64,000 bases of DNA from Diphasiastrum complanatum (GCA_029204225.1 CM055103.1:54162980-54226979); one strand, 5' to 3'; counted from the first letter of the stretch, positions 42,058 through 54,390 are shown. The notes: generated by a model from the sequence alone, not told the origin. Numbers and translations: made by a program.

Positions 42058-42900
42058 AGAAAGGTGATGAGACCTAGCAAGTGGATCTAGATATGGAGGC
42101 ATTTTCAAGCTAGATGTGCATGAATTGATGACTTGTGTTTCCAAAGATAAAGTATGGCATAGGAGGTTGCATGTTTCCATCCATGTCTTCAATAGTCAAG
42201 GAGATCAAGCCAAGAGTGGCTTATTCTATGGCAAAATCACATATGGATCCATATTTGATGTCTTCTACCAAGACAAAACATGCTATGGAGTTGGAACATT
42301 CGGATGTTCATCTTTCTTTATTAGTAAGCAAGGAAGGTGTTTCTTGCTTTGCATGTACTATTGATGGTTCCACAAGTTACACTTGGCTATGTCTTGTCTC
42401 TTCAAGTTTTATGGTCCATGTGTATTTTCCATTATGCAAAGCTTTTTGGAGTTATGGAGCTATTGGAAGGAGTGCACTATATGGAGTCTTGTTCAGCTAT
42501 AAGCCTAAGGTTGTGTACCTTAGTGTTCTTGAAGGTTATTGCTTTGCATGTGGTTTCTTGGAAGGAAAGAAGGATGGAGATCCAAGCTTATGGATCATGG
42601 TTGGATGCTTATCCACCAGGGAAGGCTACATAGCCTTTACACTCTCTATCTCGAAGGTGTTTGAGCATGGAGATGTTATTTGTTTGTCATGAAGATCTAC
42701 TTTCTACCTTGGAAGAGGCCGAGATCATAGTATCTCATTTTGCATCAAAAGTTCATCCTACGGAGAAAAGCCAACTTATGATGGGGTCGAGGTTTGAGGA
42801 GGAGTATCCTCAACATGCATATACAAGAAGATCTTCATCATTGAACAAGGCCGAGTCCTTGTTCTTCTTATTTTGTGAAAAATAAAAGATAAGTGAAGGT
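42058..42900 (+). pseudogene. Element H compacted integrase relic
   Basis: HRRLHVSI (about 42155) resembles the zinc-finger H-R-x-x-H. The open frame at 42135-42692 keeps the landmarks LEHSDVHLSLL (first core Asp), YTWLCLVSSS, CKAFWSYGAI, YGVLFSYKP and FACGFLEGKK, in the same order as in element K. The block with the second Asp and the catalytic Glu (RSDNGGEY to QQNGVAERKNRT) has dropped out. 42661-42885 continues with an acidic linker-like piece (STLEEAEIIVSHFASK). It cannot be catalytic. Confidence 0.7.
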
Positions 42901-43733
42901 GGTATTCATTCTATTCTACTCACCTATGGTTCTCTTTCTTTGATTGATGATGTATCTTGCTTAGTTGAGATTTGCTTCTCTCAAAGATCAAGTAAGACTA
43001 TTCTAGTTTTGAATGAAGTATTTAGTTTGGAATTAATTCTTGTTATTGGTGACTTGATTATGTTTCCAAAACACCTAGAAAGCAAGATATTGTATCATCA
43101 TATATATGCTCTTAAACTGAGTAAGAGCAAGTATAACTTTCGTACTCATAGTTTGAAAAAAAGGAGTTTTTTCATGTTTTGAGGCATATTGTGAGCTTGT
43201 TTTGAGAGTAAGTGAAACATCCAAATTTACATTCTTAAGAAAGTATTTAGCCTCAATTTGATCAAGTTAGAGTATGGTTTCAAGATTAGATCCATTTTGG
43301 ATAGAGTTCATAGTGTTTAGACTAATGAAGCTCGTGTGCTTAATCTTGAATATCGCTCAAGGTATAATCTTGATCTATATGATCTTTGTGGTCATTATGA
43401 GGCTTGGAGGCTTTGAGTTTTTCAGATTTTGGTGCAGTCAACTTCATGCATGTTGACTTTGCAAACCCAGGATCGACATCAGGCATGGAGAAGGCACATT
43501 GGCATAGTAGCAGATTGGTGGAATATTTTTCAAAGGCATTTGGAAAAGATTTCTGTCAAAGAGGTCTTATCATGGTTATAATAAGGGAGCTACTATGATG
43601 GATTCTTTGATTATCTTTAATTCAAATTTAAAGCAAATAATCCACACACAAAGAGTTTCTTCATCAACAATTCGACCAACCTTGGAGGATTTCAAGTTCA
43701 AGTGATCAAGCCAAGTTGATAACTTTTTAGGAG
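42901..43733 (+). pseudogene. Element H 3' part, RT largely lost
   Basis: Weak residual text only. No YVDD and no RNase H motif can be placed with confidence. A GGAGTGTGAAG junction at 43731 looks like the end of an internal region (PPT-like AGGAG) before the next LTR. Confidence 0.45.
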
Positions 43734-44697
43734 TGTGAAGAATAAAAATCCATCCAACTTGTCTATAGAAGTTGATGAGGAAAATCATCTTGTTTGTACA
43801 TTTACAAGTTGTAAATATCATTCTCTAGCATCTACAAACTCAAGCTACTTGACATGCACAATGTCTAGATGGTCATATTTGGACTATATTCACTTTGTTA
43901 CATTGTATATATCAAAGGTGTGTAAATTGAGCACATGACCTTGTAGATTAGGGCGAGTTTGAGTTAGGTATATCTAGATTTGTAGACATTCATAAAAGTA
44001 GATGACATGCAAAGTCAATTAGAGTGCATGCATGCAACATGCAATCAATGCATGCAACATGCAAGTCAGTATACATGTTCTACACATGTCCAATTCATCT
44101 AGGGAAGTCACATGCAAGGCATGCATATACTAGTGGACATGCATGTAGTTTTGTACATATGCATGTAGTGGACACATGCATGTAGTTTTGTACATATCTA
44201 GTTGAGAATTTGACATTTGGAAAAAGTAGGTAGACATTAGGTTCAATTTCAGCATGCAACCTGTTAGGTGTCAAGATGGTAGTAGTTTACACTTGATTAG
44301 GTGTAGGATATGCATTGAATGCAAGGAGTACCACAAATTTTGGCTCTCCTATATATGTACATATCATTTTCACTCATCTCTAATGAAGAATTAAGCTTTG
44401 GTAATGTCATAATGTCAAAATTGGATCTCATGTTATTTTGCTTGTTTTTGATATTCTCTCTCTAACTAGAGATTGGTGTCTTCTTCATACATTATTTTGC
44501 TTATGTATTCTCTCTATTTGTGAGGATTTAGTATTGCTTTGATCTGTAGCATTCTAGATTGTGCTCTAGCCTCAGATCTGTTGGTAGATTGCAGGATTGC
44601 TCTACAAGTGATCTATGTGCCACCACAAAGCATGGTAAAGATCATTCACACATTTCTTGTGGTTCCACACACGTGTGAATTTGCTGGAATTCTCCCA
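43734..44697 (+). repeat. LTR of the element R/P family, rich in RY motifs
   Basis: It starts TGTGAAGAATAAAAATCC and near its right end carries GATCATTCACAC and ACACGTGTGAATTTGCTGGAATT. These parallel the start and end of the better-defined LTR at 57422-58332. Between 44020 and 44205 there are many CATGCA/CATGCATG words and a 23-base block CATGCATGTAGTTTTGTACAT present twice (about 44141 and 44177). There is no intact right border or PBS. Confidence 0.6.
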
Positions 44698-46343
44698 ATT
44701 CTCTCTTCTCTCTCTCATTTCATCATTATACATGGTTCTCTTTGGGTTCTACTACCCAGCAAGCAAATCAACTTTACTACTAATGATGAGGATCTAGGTG
44801 GTGGTGATTTTCTTCTGATGTGTTCTTCAAGTCTACTATCAAGTGAAGGTGACAAAGATTCATGGTGGATTGATAGTGGAGTAGTCACAAGAAATTCTTT
44901 ACTTCTTTGGTCACTTATGATGGAGCCAAGAAAGCAATTTACATGGCCAATGGTGGTGAGTGTGTGATTGAAGGTATTGGTTCTATTCCTATTTGTCTCT
45001 CTACTAATAGGAAAACAAGACTTGATGGTGTTCTTTACATTCCTTCACTTTCAAAGAATTTTCTAAGTGTTGGTCAAATGATAGAGAAATGATTCATGGT
45101 AAAGTTTGGTGGTGATGCTTGTTTCATTACAAAGGAAGAAATCTTGGTTGCTAGGGGCAATAGAGAAGGTAGACTTTTCAAGCTTGATGCTTTTGTTATG
45201 GTTAACAAAAAGGATGGAATGGAAAAGGAGATCGGTCTCAACTCTCCAAAGTTCTCTTTTAGCATTAATAAGATTGGTGGATCTTATGCAAAGTCTAACA
45301 AGCTTCCTTATGCTAGATCTAGGTCAAGATTTAATATGCTTTTTGGAGATGTTCATCTTTGTGCTAACTTGGCTAGTCTTGAGGATAATGGTGGTGTTTC
45401 AATGGTTCTTCATGGCAAGTGCAAGCATGCAAAAGGTAAGGAAAGAGCTAACTTCATCAATGGAGGTGAAGGTTCTTCCTTGGAAAAGGTTGTTGCTAAT
45501 GATTTCTTTGATCATATGAAAAAAGATGCTACTAGGTGCATGCATAAAGGAGATGGTTCTTATACATTCTTTTGTGATGAGTCCAAGAAAGTCATTTTTC
45601 CAACAAGTGGAGTCACATGTCTTTATAAAGAGAGTAGATTAAATGGTTCTATCGAGAGACTTCGTGAGGGAGATAGTCACAAGTCAAAAGGAAAAGAAGT
45701 ATGTGAAGAGTTCAAAGTAGGATGTACTTCAAATGATGTCATTGTGAATGATAGTGAGGAAGAATCATTATCATATGAGTCATTACCTAAATCATTGAGT
45801 AGAAGTTCTTGTTTGAAAAAAGAGAGTACTTCAATCATCCTTATGTTGAAGGGACTAATCAGTTTTTTCATGGCTTCTAATGTTTTTGAGGTTTCTAATT
45901 CTTATGATGCAATCATTAAGAGGGAGTCTTATAAAGGAAAGAGAAATGGAAGATTGGTCCTTGGGAAGGTCCAAGGCATGTATCTCACATCTCTTCATCA
46001 ACTCAAAGGATTCTATGATTATGATTTGATCACTCATGATCGAGATGACAAAAGGTTGGTTGGAGAAGACTACATGGAGCAAATCGAGAGGCAATTTCTT
46101 CAAGGAAAGGGAGATCTCATTGGTGAGCTTATTGAGGTTTTTTATGGACTCAAGAAGGCTAGAATTATTAGGTTTGATACTCATCTTCACCTACTCTACT
46201 TCATGTTGGATGAAAAGTTTGGAATCTATCTTTTGATTTATGATGGTGACATTGTTTTCACTAACCTTTGTGATAGATCGAGATCAAGAATTGATGAGAT
46301 CTTGTTGGATCTAGATCATATGATTGAGAGGGAGTATTTCTAG
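44698..46343 (+). pseudogene. Element R: compacted copia polyprotein with long open frame
   Basis: The protease is at 44850-45090 (DSWWIDSG, one-base frameshift at about 44885, then MANGGECVIEGIGSIPICLS and LYIPSLSKNFLSVGQMIE). After a single TGA at 45090, 415 codons stay open. They begin with the GAG-pre-integrase region (REGRLFKLDAF) and LPYARSRSRFNMLFGDVHLC (first integrase Asp), then NGGEGSSLEKV (remnant of the SDNGGEY block, its Asp absent). A long region without similarity follows, then a shrunken RT end: EVFYGLKKARIIRFDTHLHL and LLIYDGDIVFTN, where Y-V-D-D is expected and Y-D-G-D is seen. The order matches element K but most integrase and RT are gone. It is not catalytic. Confidence 0.75.
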
Positions 46344-46470
46344 AGGTTCAGGGCTGAAGATATTCATATTTTTGATATCTTTGATATTCAAGAGAAAGAT
46401 AAGCAAGTGGAAGCGACTCACTTTGCTTTACTCACATGTTCTGGAGAATCTTCTTGTGTAGATGATGCTA
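46344..46470 (+). other. Tail of element R
   Basis: The frame continues loosely after the stop at 46341 (FDIFDIQEKDKQVEATHFAL in another frame) up to about 46470, where a different, CpG-rich sequence begins. Confidence 0.4.
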
Positions 46471-46487
46471 TGCAAAATAACATATCA

Positions 46488-46885
46488 CGCAGATTCCGAC
46501 GTGGGCGTCCGACGACGTATGCTCAAAAATTTCATAATCCGTCGCAATACGACACATTGAAGTCCAACGTCCCAATACAAAATCTGAAAATTAGAGTCCA
46601 GCGATCGGGAAATATGGGCGGCAACCAATTATTAAAAGACACGTCGGAGTTCAACATGTTGGATTACGACTTGCAGATGTGGATATGACCTGCCATAGAT
46701 TCAAGAAAAAAAAAATACATGTAATCCGACGTGGATGTCAGAATCCGACGGATGTCAAATTCCAACGTCCACGTCAGCAAGCCAAAAAGCTTGTCCACGA
46801 CATCTGACACATTTGTCCGGGTCTGAATGGGCATAGAAGTCGGATTCTGACGTGTTTGGAGGCCATCGGATTCCGACATCTGTTT
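46488..46885. repeat. CpG-rich cluster of TCCGACGT-like motifs in both orientations
   Basis: At least seven close variants of (A)TTCCGACGTGG occur: 46493, 46508, 46725, 46743, 46760 and, inverted, 46838 (GTCGGATTCTGACGTG) and 46864 (ATCGGATTCCGAC). Weaker ones lie at 46537, 46562 and 46642. The density of CpG contrasts with the surrounding AT-rich DNA. Arrays of short GC-rich motifs like this are typical of the subterminal regions of CACTA-type DNA transposons, but no terminal CACTA was found. Confidence 0.6.
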
Positions 46886-47533
<648 letters not shown>

Positions 47534-47718
47534 ATAATAGATTGTGATAATGTTTATAATAGATTAATTTTTGATAGTGTTTATAATAGATTGTTAGAAT
47601 TATTTAAGATAATGTTTAACATTTTGCATTGATGTAGAATTTAAGATTATAGATAAATACATAATCTATATAATAATAGATTGCTAAATTTATATTTATT
47701 TTGGACTAAGAATGATAG

Positions 47719-47904
<186 letters not shown>

Positions 47905-47950
47905 TATTTTTGTGAACATGTGTATCATTTTACATTGATTTATGATTTAA

Positions 47951-48440
<490 letters not shown>

Positions 48441-49427
48441 AATTTGGATGCGGCCATGAAGAAACAAAATGTTTCTAATTACAAAGCCTTGCTAGCCTTC
48501 AGCCCTAAGCCCGACGAAGACATTCGCGAACTCGAAGATCTGGAGACACGAACCATGAAAAGTTTCGCAAACATGAAATTTAAAGGAAACAAAGATGAAC
48601 GGTTTGCGAACACGAAAGTCAAAGGAGACGAAGACAAACGGTTCGCGAACACGAAAGATCCACAAACGAGATTCCTTTGCGATCTAGTATGAGAGAAAGG
48701 CATACGAGCAAAACGAAACTCGTTTTGCCCTCACGCTCCAAAGAGTACAAGCTAAGATCATGCAAGTACCCAGAAAAACAGATATCTGATATGATGGTAT
48801 GACGTCAGCAGATACATTTTAGGTCGTGGCTAATCTGCCACTCTTGTAATTACCTGATTAGTTGTAGATGTTTAATCACTCTAATCTTAGATTCACATAG
48901 AGCGACCATACTTACTGGATGATACTTGACATATAGGTCAACAGAATACACACAGTGTAGTGTAATAGTCTGATGCTAGTAAGCAATCAGGATGAAAAAT
49001 ATAGAATACTTGTCCACCTGCGTGAGAAGACAATTAAGTCTATGATCCAAAGATCCAACTGTCCGCTAGTAAAGCGAGACGATTACTCGTGAGAGAACCA
49101 CGTTTCTCTCACGCCAATGCACTGCGTGGGTATGCACGTAGTGCTCAAAGAATCAGAGAAATGAATTCAATAGATGATATTGTAGTCTTCGCGCACATAT
49201 CAATTCGTGTTGTGTCCTCGAATGCAAATGTTTCTGCTAATAATCGCATGTCTGAGTTTCTTCTTGTTCATTTTGAATTCCGCACTTTGGTTGAAACCAT
49301 GTTGAATGCTGTTTTAATTTATGAACATAGATCAGTAGTACTGACTACACTCTGGAGGACTGTAGGAGTGATTAAGCTGGCAGTGTCCAGTGATCGCATC
49401 TAAACTCCATCCGAGACGAAGAGAGTC
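48441..49427 (+). other. Probable decayed LTR/leader of copia fragment O, with 39-bp tandem repeat
   Basis: Starts at 48564, 48603 and 48642 mark two full and one partial copy of a 39-bp unit (TTCGCGAACACGAAAGTCAAAG type), read as a 13-residue repeat FANTKVKGDEDKR in the frame 48444-48692. The words GACAAACGGTTCGCGAACACG and GCGAAAGTCAA recall the reverse complement of the element C LTR. The rest to 49427 is non-coding. No clear TG...CA ends. Confidence 0.45.
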
Positions 49428-49720
49428 GTGCTTGATTCGCCTTCGCAAAAGTTTCACGAATCCGATGAATTCATTAGTCATCACAACCAACAGGCCAAAC
49501 GCAGAGAATCTGGTTTAGCTTCATCAATAGCATCACAACATGAATTGTGGCATCACAGGATGGGTCATTTGAACTACGGAAGCTTACGTTTGATGGCCAA
49601 GCTAATGATGGTGAGTGGATTACCCACAATAAGGATGAACAACATTCCATTTGTGAAGAATGTGTGATGGGGAAGCACCATAGAGAGAAATTTAAGAAGG
49701 GGGGTCTTCTAGAGTGAACA
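49428..49720 (+). pseudogene. Copia fragment O: GAG-pre-integrase and integrase zinc finger
   Basis: HELWHHRMGHLNYGSLRLMA (about 49540-49600) holds the two His. After a frame change near 49640 ICEECVMGKHHREKFKKGG gives the two Cys. This is the integrase HHCC finger preceded by the usual GAG-pre-integrase domain. It breaks off at about 49720 before the catalytic core. Confidence 0.85.
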
Positions 49721-49878
49721 TTATTTCGGAGACATAAACAATCAATACTGTAGAAAGTTGTTTCATCTAGACATGGATGCAGCAAAAAAGAGTGCGGAGT
49801 AGCCTGCTATATGTGGAAGTGCAAAGCGTTTGTTGTGGAGGTAAAGTGTGTGACTCTAATTAATACCACTACATATTA

Positions 49879-50114
49879 TTTATAATAATTTGTATAAAAC
49901 AAAGTTGGATGAACATCTATGCTTGTGGTGATTATATTTCAAGACAACTTTTTGTTTGTTCCATTTTGTAGATAACTAGTGAAAGTTGCCAAAATAAAGA
50001 GGTTGCAATGCTCAAACATTTCATTTTGGAGGTAGAATTTAGAGAGTAAAAGTTGCATGTATAGTGATAAGTATCACCTCGGCAAAGATGGTGGCTTGAC
50101 ATGATGGGAATTAC
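49879..50114 (+). repeat. Left arm of a 237-bp inverted repeat
   Basis: It is the reverse complement of 51715-51952, for example AAGTTGGATGAACATCTATGCTTG here against CAAGCATAGATATTCATCCAACTT there. Most positions agree by eye. It does not look like a copia coding domain. Confidence 0.85.
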
Positions 50115-50420
50115 AGATTGGCAAGAAGTTCTCAAACCAATTATGCTTCCCAGTCATGTGCCTAGTCGCACCTGAATCAATGAACCATCTAGCACCATCA
50201 TCCACATGAGATGCCAAATCGATGAGAAGACATTGGTCTCGTCGTCTTCTACATCATCTTTGGCAATGTTGCCTTGCTGCTTCACTTTCTCATGTTTGAT
50301 ATTCACTTTCTTCTTATAGCATTCTCTCGCCCACCGACCTGGCTTGTGGCAATAATAACACTTTCCTTTCTTCTTCTTTGACTTTGATGACAACTCTCCC
50401 TCATCACCACTCACAAACAT
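50115..50420 (-). pseudogene. Copia gag C-terminus with zinc knuckle and protease active site
   Basis: On the minus strand: KGKCYYCHKPGRWARECYKK (knuckle C-x2-C-x4-G-x4-C; the usual His is Arg), an acidic linker (KDDVEDDETNVFSS), then after a frame change ARWFIDSGATRHMT (protease D-S-G intact) and KHNWFENF. It ends at the left inverted-repeat arm. Confidence 0.85.
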
Positions 50421-51714
50421 TTGAAAGCTTTATGACATGCCACTCATTGTTGTGTGGACCAATTCAACATCTCTTATAGGCTCGCCAATGGCAATAGGTT
50501 GGTCTCTCACTTCCTTTATCTTGGTGAATGTCTCATTGATGATTGTCAAGTCCAATTTGCCCAAAATGTCACCTGTAGGCTAAAGAGGATATGTCAAAGC
50601 CCATGGCAATGTCAGATTGTACTTTTTGTCATGATTTTAAGTTAGATAAAAAGTTTAATAAAAAAGATAAATAAAATCCAATTTTTTTCAGTTTTCTCTA
50701 TTTTTCAAAGTATCTATAAAATGAACTAAGATTAGTGATTTGACCACCTCACAAAATTATTGATTATATTATTGGCCTAATTTGGAATAACGAGGGATAA
50801 CTGACAAAATTTCTAGAATGTTCACATGTTTGGGAATGATCCACAAGTATGATTGATCTTATTAAGCTTTATGGTTAGCACAATAAATTGATTCTGGATT
50901 GAATAGCAAAATCTAGTACAAAATTTGATGGCTTAACCACAATCTAGCATGCTAAGAATCAGAGAATGATAGCTTTGATTACAAATGAGCAAAAGTACAA
51001 GAATTTAGTGTATGAGCATAAGCCTCAACACGAGTTAGAGAGAGAAAGAGAGAAATATTCAAGCAAATATTGGTGTAGATTCAAAATGGCATGGAATAGC
51101 TACAAAGCTTGGTTCTTCATCAAAGATTATGAGAATAGCTACACATATTTATGGAGTTTGAGGTAGCTCGAGGTAGAACCGCATCCATCCACCTTTCAAT
51201 CACATCTAAAGTGAAAACTAGAGTCTAAGTGACATTTGTCACATCTCATGCATGCATTTCTACCTACTTTAACCAAGTGGCATTTTTCTATCTAGAATTG
51301 TACAAATCATCATGCATGTGTCCATTTCACTTTGTGCATGCCTTGAATGTCACTATGGATCACTTACAATAAATGCATGTGATATGCCACAAGTTTTTAC
51401 AAGCATATTAATGCCATTTCTATGTCTACAATCTATATGCAAGTTGTATTCTACCAACTAGACTTGTGGAACCCATATAGCTCGAGTTCTATCTAGGCCA
51501 AATTTGGCATTTACATTTATGAAACAACAAACTTGCATTGATAAGACTTTGTAGCAAGCCTAAAGTCAAGATAGGTGATTTTTATTTTCAACAATAACTA
51601 ATAATTTCATGTACTGGAGAACCATTATCCAAGTCAAGCATTAAGCTGAATCCTATATGCAGGACATGGACGTAACAAAAACCCACCTGGAAAATTAATC
51701 CACCATGGATTGTT
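50421..51714. other. Interior between the inverted-repeat arms, unassigned
   Basis: About 1.3 kb without recognisable domains, AT-rich. RY-type CATGCATG words occur at about 51251 and 51312. Confidence 0.4.
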
Positions 51715-51952
51715 TGTAATTTCCCATCGTGTCAAGCCACCATCTTTGCTGAGGTGATACTTCTCACTATACATGCAACTTTTACTCTCTGAAGTCTACC
51801 TCCACAACAAGAATGCTTGAGCATTCCAACCTCTTTATTTTGGCAACCTTTCACTAGATATCTACAAAATGAAACAAACAAAAAGTTGTCTTTAAATATA
51901 ATCACCACAAGCATAGATATTCATCCAACTTCTTTTATACAGATTATTATAA
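51715..51952 (-). repeat. Right arm of the 237-bp inverted repeat
   Basis: Reverse-complement partner of 49879-50114. The distance between the inner ends is about 1.6 kb. No target duplication found at the outer ends. Confidence 0.85.
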
Positions 51953-52880
51953 GATTCAACTACCAATTTGTGTCCAAGATTCAAGTCCGTAACTCATTTT
52001 CTTAGATTTGTATGCAAAGAAAATAGTGGATTACTTGGATATTGTCAAAGGTTGAGTGATATTGGAATGCATAGCTTATCTTGTCTTAATCAGCAATTAC
52101 AGTTTCCTAATCAACAATCGCTTCATTATGTGCAACACACTAGTGCTGAAAACAAGGCACTCAAGCATGTCATATCATAGTTGAATACTACAGTCACTAG
52201 TCTTCAGGGCTCAAACCAAGATATGTTAAAATCCAGGGAGAAGTTGCGATCCAACAATTTAAAATCTGTTGTTGATATACAAGTTTCAAAAAAGGCAATG
52301 ATGAAAAGGAAAAGAAAGAGAGTACCGATGAAGAATATTGATGACTTATCCACACATAGCGGCAATCAGAAAAAAAGGATTCGAGCATTTAGGTATATTT
52401 TCTTATAAACTGTTTATTTGATTTGTATTTGTCATTTAAGTTTGATTTGCAATTGATAATATCATTATCAATTTATTAAACATAATTTTAGTTTTATATA
52501 TTTGTTGCAGATCATGTTTAGTGGAAAAGAACTATTTAACAGATCGTTCATGCATTGGAGAATCTCTAAGTCATGTTTTACCGAGAAAGTCAAAGGCAAT
52601 GATAAAATACTTGGTTTGAAAAACTAAAAAAAAAAATTGCAGAGACTGTTCTGAATAAGGTCCAAACTTACTTGGTTGCAAATGTGAAGTGCATGTGATG
52701 ATTTTGGAATTAGTAGAAATGCTTATTCTACTTTTTTTAGAATAGTTGAAGAAGCCTTTTCTCAAGTGATGGTGAGTAAAACTCTTCCTCGTCCATATCG
52801 AGTAAGATTGGCAAGAAATTATTATAATAATAGAATGTTCAAAGTAGTTGGCCAACCACTTATATAACTAATTTATACAA
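51953..52880 (+). pseudogene. Unrecognised gene-like region with possible intron
   Basis: No family recognised. A first frame (52075-52408, one stop at about 52178) reads QQLQFPNQQSLHYVQHTSAE and VSKKAMMKRKRKRVPMKNID, a basic nuclear-signal-like patch. It ends at RAFR followed by GTATAT. A TTGTTGCAG at about 52501-52510 could be the acceptor, after which SCLVEKNYLTDRSCIGESLS continues. Further on GISRNAYSTFFRIVEEAFSQ and PRPYRVRLARNYYNNRMFKV (about 52700-52850) read like protein. It could be a captured host gene piece or a DNA-transposon gene relic. The minus-strand frame here is a shadow. Confidence 0.35.
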
Positions 52881-54390
52881 ATCAGAATGTGGTGAGCTCA
52901 TTTACAACAATTGCAATAATATTTTCCTTGATATTGAAAATGTTCTAAAATACATTATTCGATTCATAAAGTAGACAAACATCAAGTAAATAGAAAGATT
53001 ATTATTGTAATGAAATTAGATGAATATAAAATCATCAAAGGTCTCATCTCGATTGAGAGGATAGGGGCTTGCAAGGAGTTGAAAGGTTGGTTGGTGAGTG
53101 ATTGGAGGTTGATTGGTTGATGTTTTGGTTGTTGATACTAGGGATTTTTCCAATTACTTGCTTGTGGGATGTGGAAAGCATGATTATGCTTGCCTCTTGA
53201 TGCATCATTGGTAAGGAGAGGTTGCTTGCATGATTTCAATTTGTGGAATGTTTAATTGTGGAGTGATGATTGTTAGTTAGTTGCCGGCTTGATTGTTAGG
53301 TGTTATTTCTTGCTAGTTGGAGTTTAGGGTGGTTTGCTAAAAAATGGTTAGGAGTTGATATTTATTTCTTGTATTGTCACCATTGCTAGCTACGTTGCAC
53401 ATGGTGGTTGAATGTGTGAGTTTGTATGTTGTATCAGTTGATTGACTATGGATTGTGGTTTGAAGCTCTTGTTAGCATGAGTAGATTGGTGATAGCTTGT
53501 TATTTGTTGTGTAGTGGTGGCCATTACATGAGCATAAAGAAATCCAAGGAGCCAAGAGCAAATGAGTTTTGATATCAGTGACCTGCAAACAAGTATTTCA
53601 TCACTACCGTGGTTCTGATTTGTTCCCTTACTCTAACTGTTGTCTATTTATCTACCTGACCGATGACCTGCCAAAGGTTTTTGTTTTGCTGTCCACTCTG
53701 CACATTGATTTTGTATCGCCCTGTAGGTGACTGAAACCTAGCAGCGACCTATGTACACATTTTTTGTGGGCAGTATCGGATCAATCAGCAACAAATCAAG
53801 GAGCCAGAGGCCTTTTGTGGGCTGTTTTCAATTAAAAAAACAGACCTTCCCGGTCTGTTGCAGCCTAAACAGCCTGCCAGCAGCCTGTCATGGCCTGTAC
53901 CAGCCTGTCTACCACCTGCATTACGGATATTAGAACTCAAAATGGGCCCTATTTCAAGATGTTTTTTTTTTTACTTTGCACAATTTCAACACTTATGTGG
54001 CCCAATCAATCATGTCCATCTATGACAAACTATAACAATGGTTGACAGACGAAAATTGTTTTTGTCCTTCCCAACCAAATTTTGGTGATTTTTAAAAATT
54101 CCGTCGGGCAGAACAAACGATCGTGATTGGACCACAAGTACTGTCCGAATACTCTTTTGCTACCCGTATACTCTTTTGCTTTACGTATTTGTACACTTGA
54201 GGTTGATTTTATGTCAATAGTCATAAACTGCAGTTAACTAATCACTATAGTTTAGGAACTTCTTCTCATTCTTAGGTATACTTATCTTTCTCTTTGTTAT
54301 TTTTGTTTTCTTCGTTTTCATGTCAGAAGTTGATAGTTTAGATTCTTTTGAATTTCTTGTTCTAAGCAGAGCATACTTTGGTGAAAGTAC
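52881..54390. other. Unassigned 1.5 kb
   Basis: 53040-53560 is G/T-rich with repeated TTGGTTG/GATTG words. 53857-53925 has a loose CAGCCTG repeat (AACAGCCTGCCAGCAGCCTGTC). A DEYKIIKGLISIERIGACKE-like text near 53022-53090 may continue the preceding region. No transposon domain seen. Confidence 0.4.

Noticed and set aside
43980-44210. CRISPR-like spaced repeats
   Set aside because: The repeated CATGCATG words are short, irregularly spaced and in an LTR-like context of a plant genome. No array with constant repeat and spacer lengths exists in the window.
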